A stretch of 64,000 bases of DNA from Jeongeupia naejangsanensis (lineage in GTDB: Bacteria > Pseudomonadota > Gammaproteobacteria > Burkholderiales > Chitinibacteraceae), in contig NZ_JAESND010000002.1 in the NCBI RefSeq assembly GCF_016865585.1, forward strand, positions 124,001 to 188,000, written 5' to 3'. Position numbers and translations under genes: made by a program. Positions 62,609 to 64,000 of this stretch are shown in pieces (within the stretch, counting starts at the first letter, position 1; each line of letters starts with the position of its first letter). Below the pieces are notes generated by a model. That model did not search any database. It was not told the DNA's origin and saw only the letters and a program-made list of their open reading frames with translations.

Positions 62609-63076
62609 TCAGAACGGTTTGGCCACCATCAGCCAGTACACCACCAGCAGGCCGCCAAAGGCCGGAAAGCCCAGCACGGTCCACCAGCGCTCGAACCGCC
62701 AGTAACGGGACGGCAGCGCAGCGTCGCCGTTCGCTGCGGCGAGCCGGGCCATGTCGCTCATGCGCAGCTGCAGCCACACCACCGGCAGCCAGCACAGCCC
62801 GGCGATGGCATACAGGACCAGCGTCAGTCCGACCCAGTTCCAGCCTACGCTCCAGCCCGCCTGCTTCAGCAGCCACATGCCCGACAGCGGCTGGAAAATG
62901 ACTGCCGGTGTCGTAAACCACCAGTCGGCTTTGGCAACCCAGCGCGTCACGACGGCAATGGCCTGGACGTTCCTGCTTCGGTTGCAGAAGAACATGTAGA
63001 ACGCCGTGCCGAAGCCGGTACCGAACATCAGCGTAGCCGAGAGGATGTGCAGCGTCTTGATGATCAGGTAGTCCAT
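62609..63076 (-). CDS. DUF2269-family membrane protein
   Basis: 155 residues with four helices. MDYLIIKTLHILSATLMFGTGFGTAFYMF and ADWWFTTPAVIFQPLSGMWLL with conserved His10 and aromatic residues are typical of DUF2269, a family resembling small heme- or quinone-associated membrane proteins of unknown function. Start ATG 63076 is 1 bp after the stop of the upstream SDR-DoxX-like gene, so they are co-transcribed; this pairing is common in proteobacteria. Confidence 0.85.
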   Translation of the reverse strand: MDYLIIKTLHILSATLMFGTGFGTAFYMFFCNRSRNVQAIAVVTRWVAKADWWFTTPAVIFQPLSGMWLLKQAGWSVGWNWVGLTLVLYAIAGLCWLPVVWLQLRMSDMARLAAANGDAALPSRYWRFERWWTVLGFPAFGGLLVVYWLMVAKPF

Positions 63077-63077
63077 G

Positions 63078-64000
63078 TCACTTCTCCTCGGTGGCCAGTA
63101 GCGCAAGCAGGGCGGCCAGAAGACCGGCGTTCTTGGTCAGCGGGCCGAACGGGTGGATCAGGAACTCGGGCAGGCAAAGGGCGATGATGACGCTGTAAAA
63201 GGCAATCAGCGCCAGCTGCGCCTGCCACAGCCTGCGACTAGGTTTGCAGAGCGTCAGCACGCCGAACAGGGCATCCAGCCCGGCCGCACCGATCCGCATC
63301 GGCTCGAACAGCAGCGGCGGCACATGGCAGGCCGCCAACAGCCGGTGGCTGGCCTCTGCCGGATACACCCACAGCGACACCACGGCGGTGGCAAACCAGA
63401 CGAACGCCAGTCCGCCGCGCAGCCAGCCCCGGGCAACGCCGACGCTTGCGCGCAGGCGCAGCGCCGGACTGATGAAGCTGGCCGGTTCGCGCAAGGGGCG
63501 TGCGAGCAGCCCCGCAAACTCGTGGCCATCGGCGGTGTTGCCGGTGGCAAGCATCGTCAGGCTGTCCCGCGTCAGCAGGGCGCCGGGCAACGCTTCGGCC
63601 ATACGCGCGATGAGGCGGCAGAGGGCTTGCGGAATGCGCAACCGCCACTGCTTTCTGCCCAGCAACTGCAGGTAATCGGCGAACGGAAGCGACGTCGGCC
63701 CGGTGGCGTCGAATGCCCGGTTCGCCTGTTCATACTGCATCAGCAGGGCCACGCAACCGGCGGCGAAGTCGTCGACGTGGATCGGCTGCACGTTGCCGCA
63801 CTGCGCCGGCAAGGCGAGCAGCGGCAGTTGCGCCAGCGTAGCGAACAACCGCGTGCTCGCACCGTCGTCGCCGTAGACGAGCGAGGGACGAACGATGCAC
63901 CAGTCGATGCCGGATTCGCGCAGCGCGACTTCACCCTCCGCCTTGCTTTGCCAGTAACGGGTGTTGGCATCCGCTGCGGCGCCCAGTGCCGAAACCAGCA
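63078..64000 (-). CDS. SDR (NAD-epimerase-like) protein fused to a DoxX-like C-terminal domain (partial)
   Basis: The frame is open to the window edge; about 307 residues are visible and the N-terminal cofactor motif lies outside. The part seen has SALGAAADANTRYWQSKAEGE (the YxxxK region reads YWQSK) and VRPSLVYGDDGAS of atypical extended SDRs, and VQPIHVDDFAAG. From about residue 180 of the visible part a four-helix DoxX-like domain follows (LAFVWFATAVVSLWVYP to LLAALLALLATEEK). Such fusions commonly precede a DUF2269 gene, as here. Function is unknown; a role in respiration or membrane redox is inferred only. Confidence 0.85.
   Translation of the reverse strand, partial: LVSALGAAADANTRYWQSKAEGEVALRESGIDWCIVRPSLVYGDDGASTRLFATLAQLPLLALPAQCGNVQPIHVDDFAAGCVALLMQYEQANRAFDATGPTSLPFADYLQLLGRKQWRLRIPQALCRLIARMAEALPGALLTRDSLTMLATGNTADGHEFAGLLARPLREPASFISPALRLRASVGVARGWLRGGLAFVWFATAVVSLWVYPAEASHRLLAACHVPPLLFEPMRIGAAGLDALFGVLTLCKPSRRLWQAQLALIAFYSVIIALCLPEFLIHPFGPLTKNAGLLAALLALLATEEK

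Overview
This is a 64 kb piece of a high-GC (roughly 64%) proteobacterial chromosome, gene-dense and made almost wholly of housekeeping and adaptation genes. I see no insertion sequence, prophage, CRISPR array, tRNA or rRNA gene. A small proteasome-like hydrolase of the type known as BPH (betaproteobacterial proteasome homologue), plus the cysI-DUF934 pair, tsaB-rimI-udg and the family mix, point to a Betaproteobacterium, probably of the Neisseriales / Chromobacterium-Chitinibacter group. Genus is not resolved.

Layout: 1-1.5 kb, the tail of an ArgP-type regulator coupled to a 2-hydroxyacid dehydrogenase. 1.5-7 kb, a reverse block (phosphopantetheinyl transferase, KefB-type K+/H+ antiporter, MdtD-type exporter, two small membrane proteins) divergent from entA across a Fur-box-like site. 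7-11 kb, a candidate small RNA, then orn, pncC, BPH, a YhcH-family protein and hslO. 10.6-16.8 kb (reverse): small membrane protein, DUF1653 protein, alaS, a Bcr/CflA exporter, an NmrA-like protein and a DsbA-family protein, the last two divergent from a LysR gene. 17.8-20.9 kb: recX, recA under an unusual GAAC-N4-GTTC operator, and dadA. 20.9-25.4 kb: a Csu-type (spore coat U) chaperone-usher pilus operon with a perfect terminator hairpin built into the chaperone's signal-peptide codons. 25.5-26.7 kb: pgk.

26.8-31 kb is an iron locus: PepSY-type membrane protein, membrane-anchored FAD/2Fe-2S reductase, and FecA-like TonB receptor, each transcription unit preceded by a Fur-box-like sequence. 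31-41.6 kb is rich in aldehyde and electrophile handling: LysR plus zinc alcohol dehydrogenase, a cupin gene broken by a 28-bp tandem duplication, an SDR, an Old Yellow Enzyme (nemA), a CurA-like reductase, yqhD and nemR, with two TAGAC..GTCTA operators that tie nemR and yqhD-curA-nemA into one regulon; then LysR, DoxX and a DODA dioxygenase. 42-48.1 kb holds a signalling block (chemotaxis receptor, MalT-like LuxR regulator, translationally coupled CSS-EAL phosphodiesterase).

48-64 kb: quinone-reductase-like protein and pepN, the sulfite/nitrite reductase pair, MarR plus a drug exporter, an NlpD-like LysM/LytM lipoprotein, udg-rimI-tsaB, an orphan YejA-like binding protein, a Na+/H+-antiporter-family protein, a DUF2269 protein and a partial SDR-DoxX fusion running off the window. 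The points most worth checking are the recA operator, the BPH protease, the frameshifted cupin, the signal-peptide terminator, the NemR regulon and the candidate C-rich sRNA. All functional calls come from reading sequence and remembered family features; no search was run.
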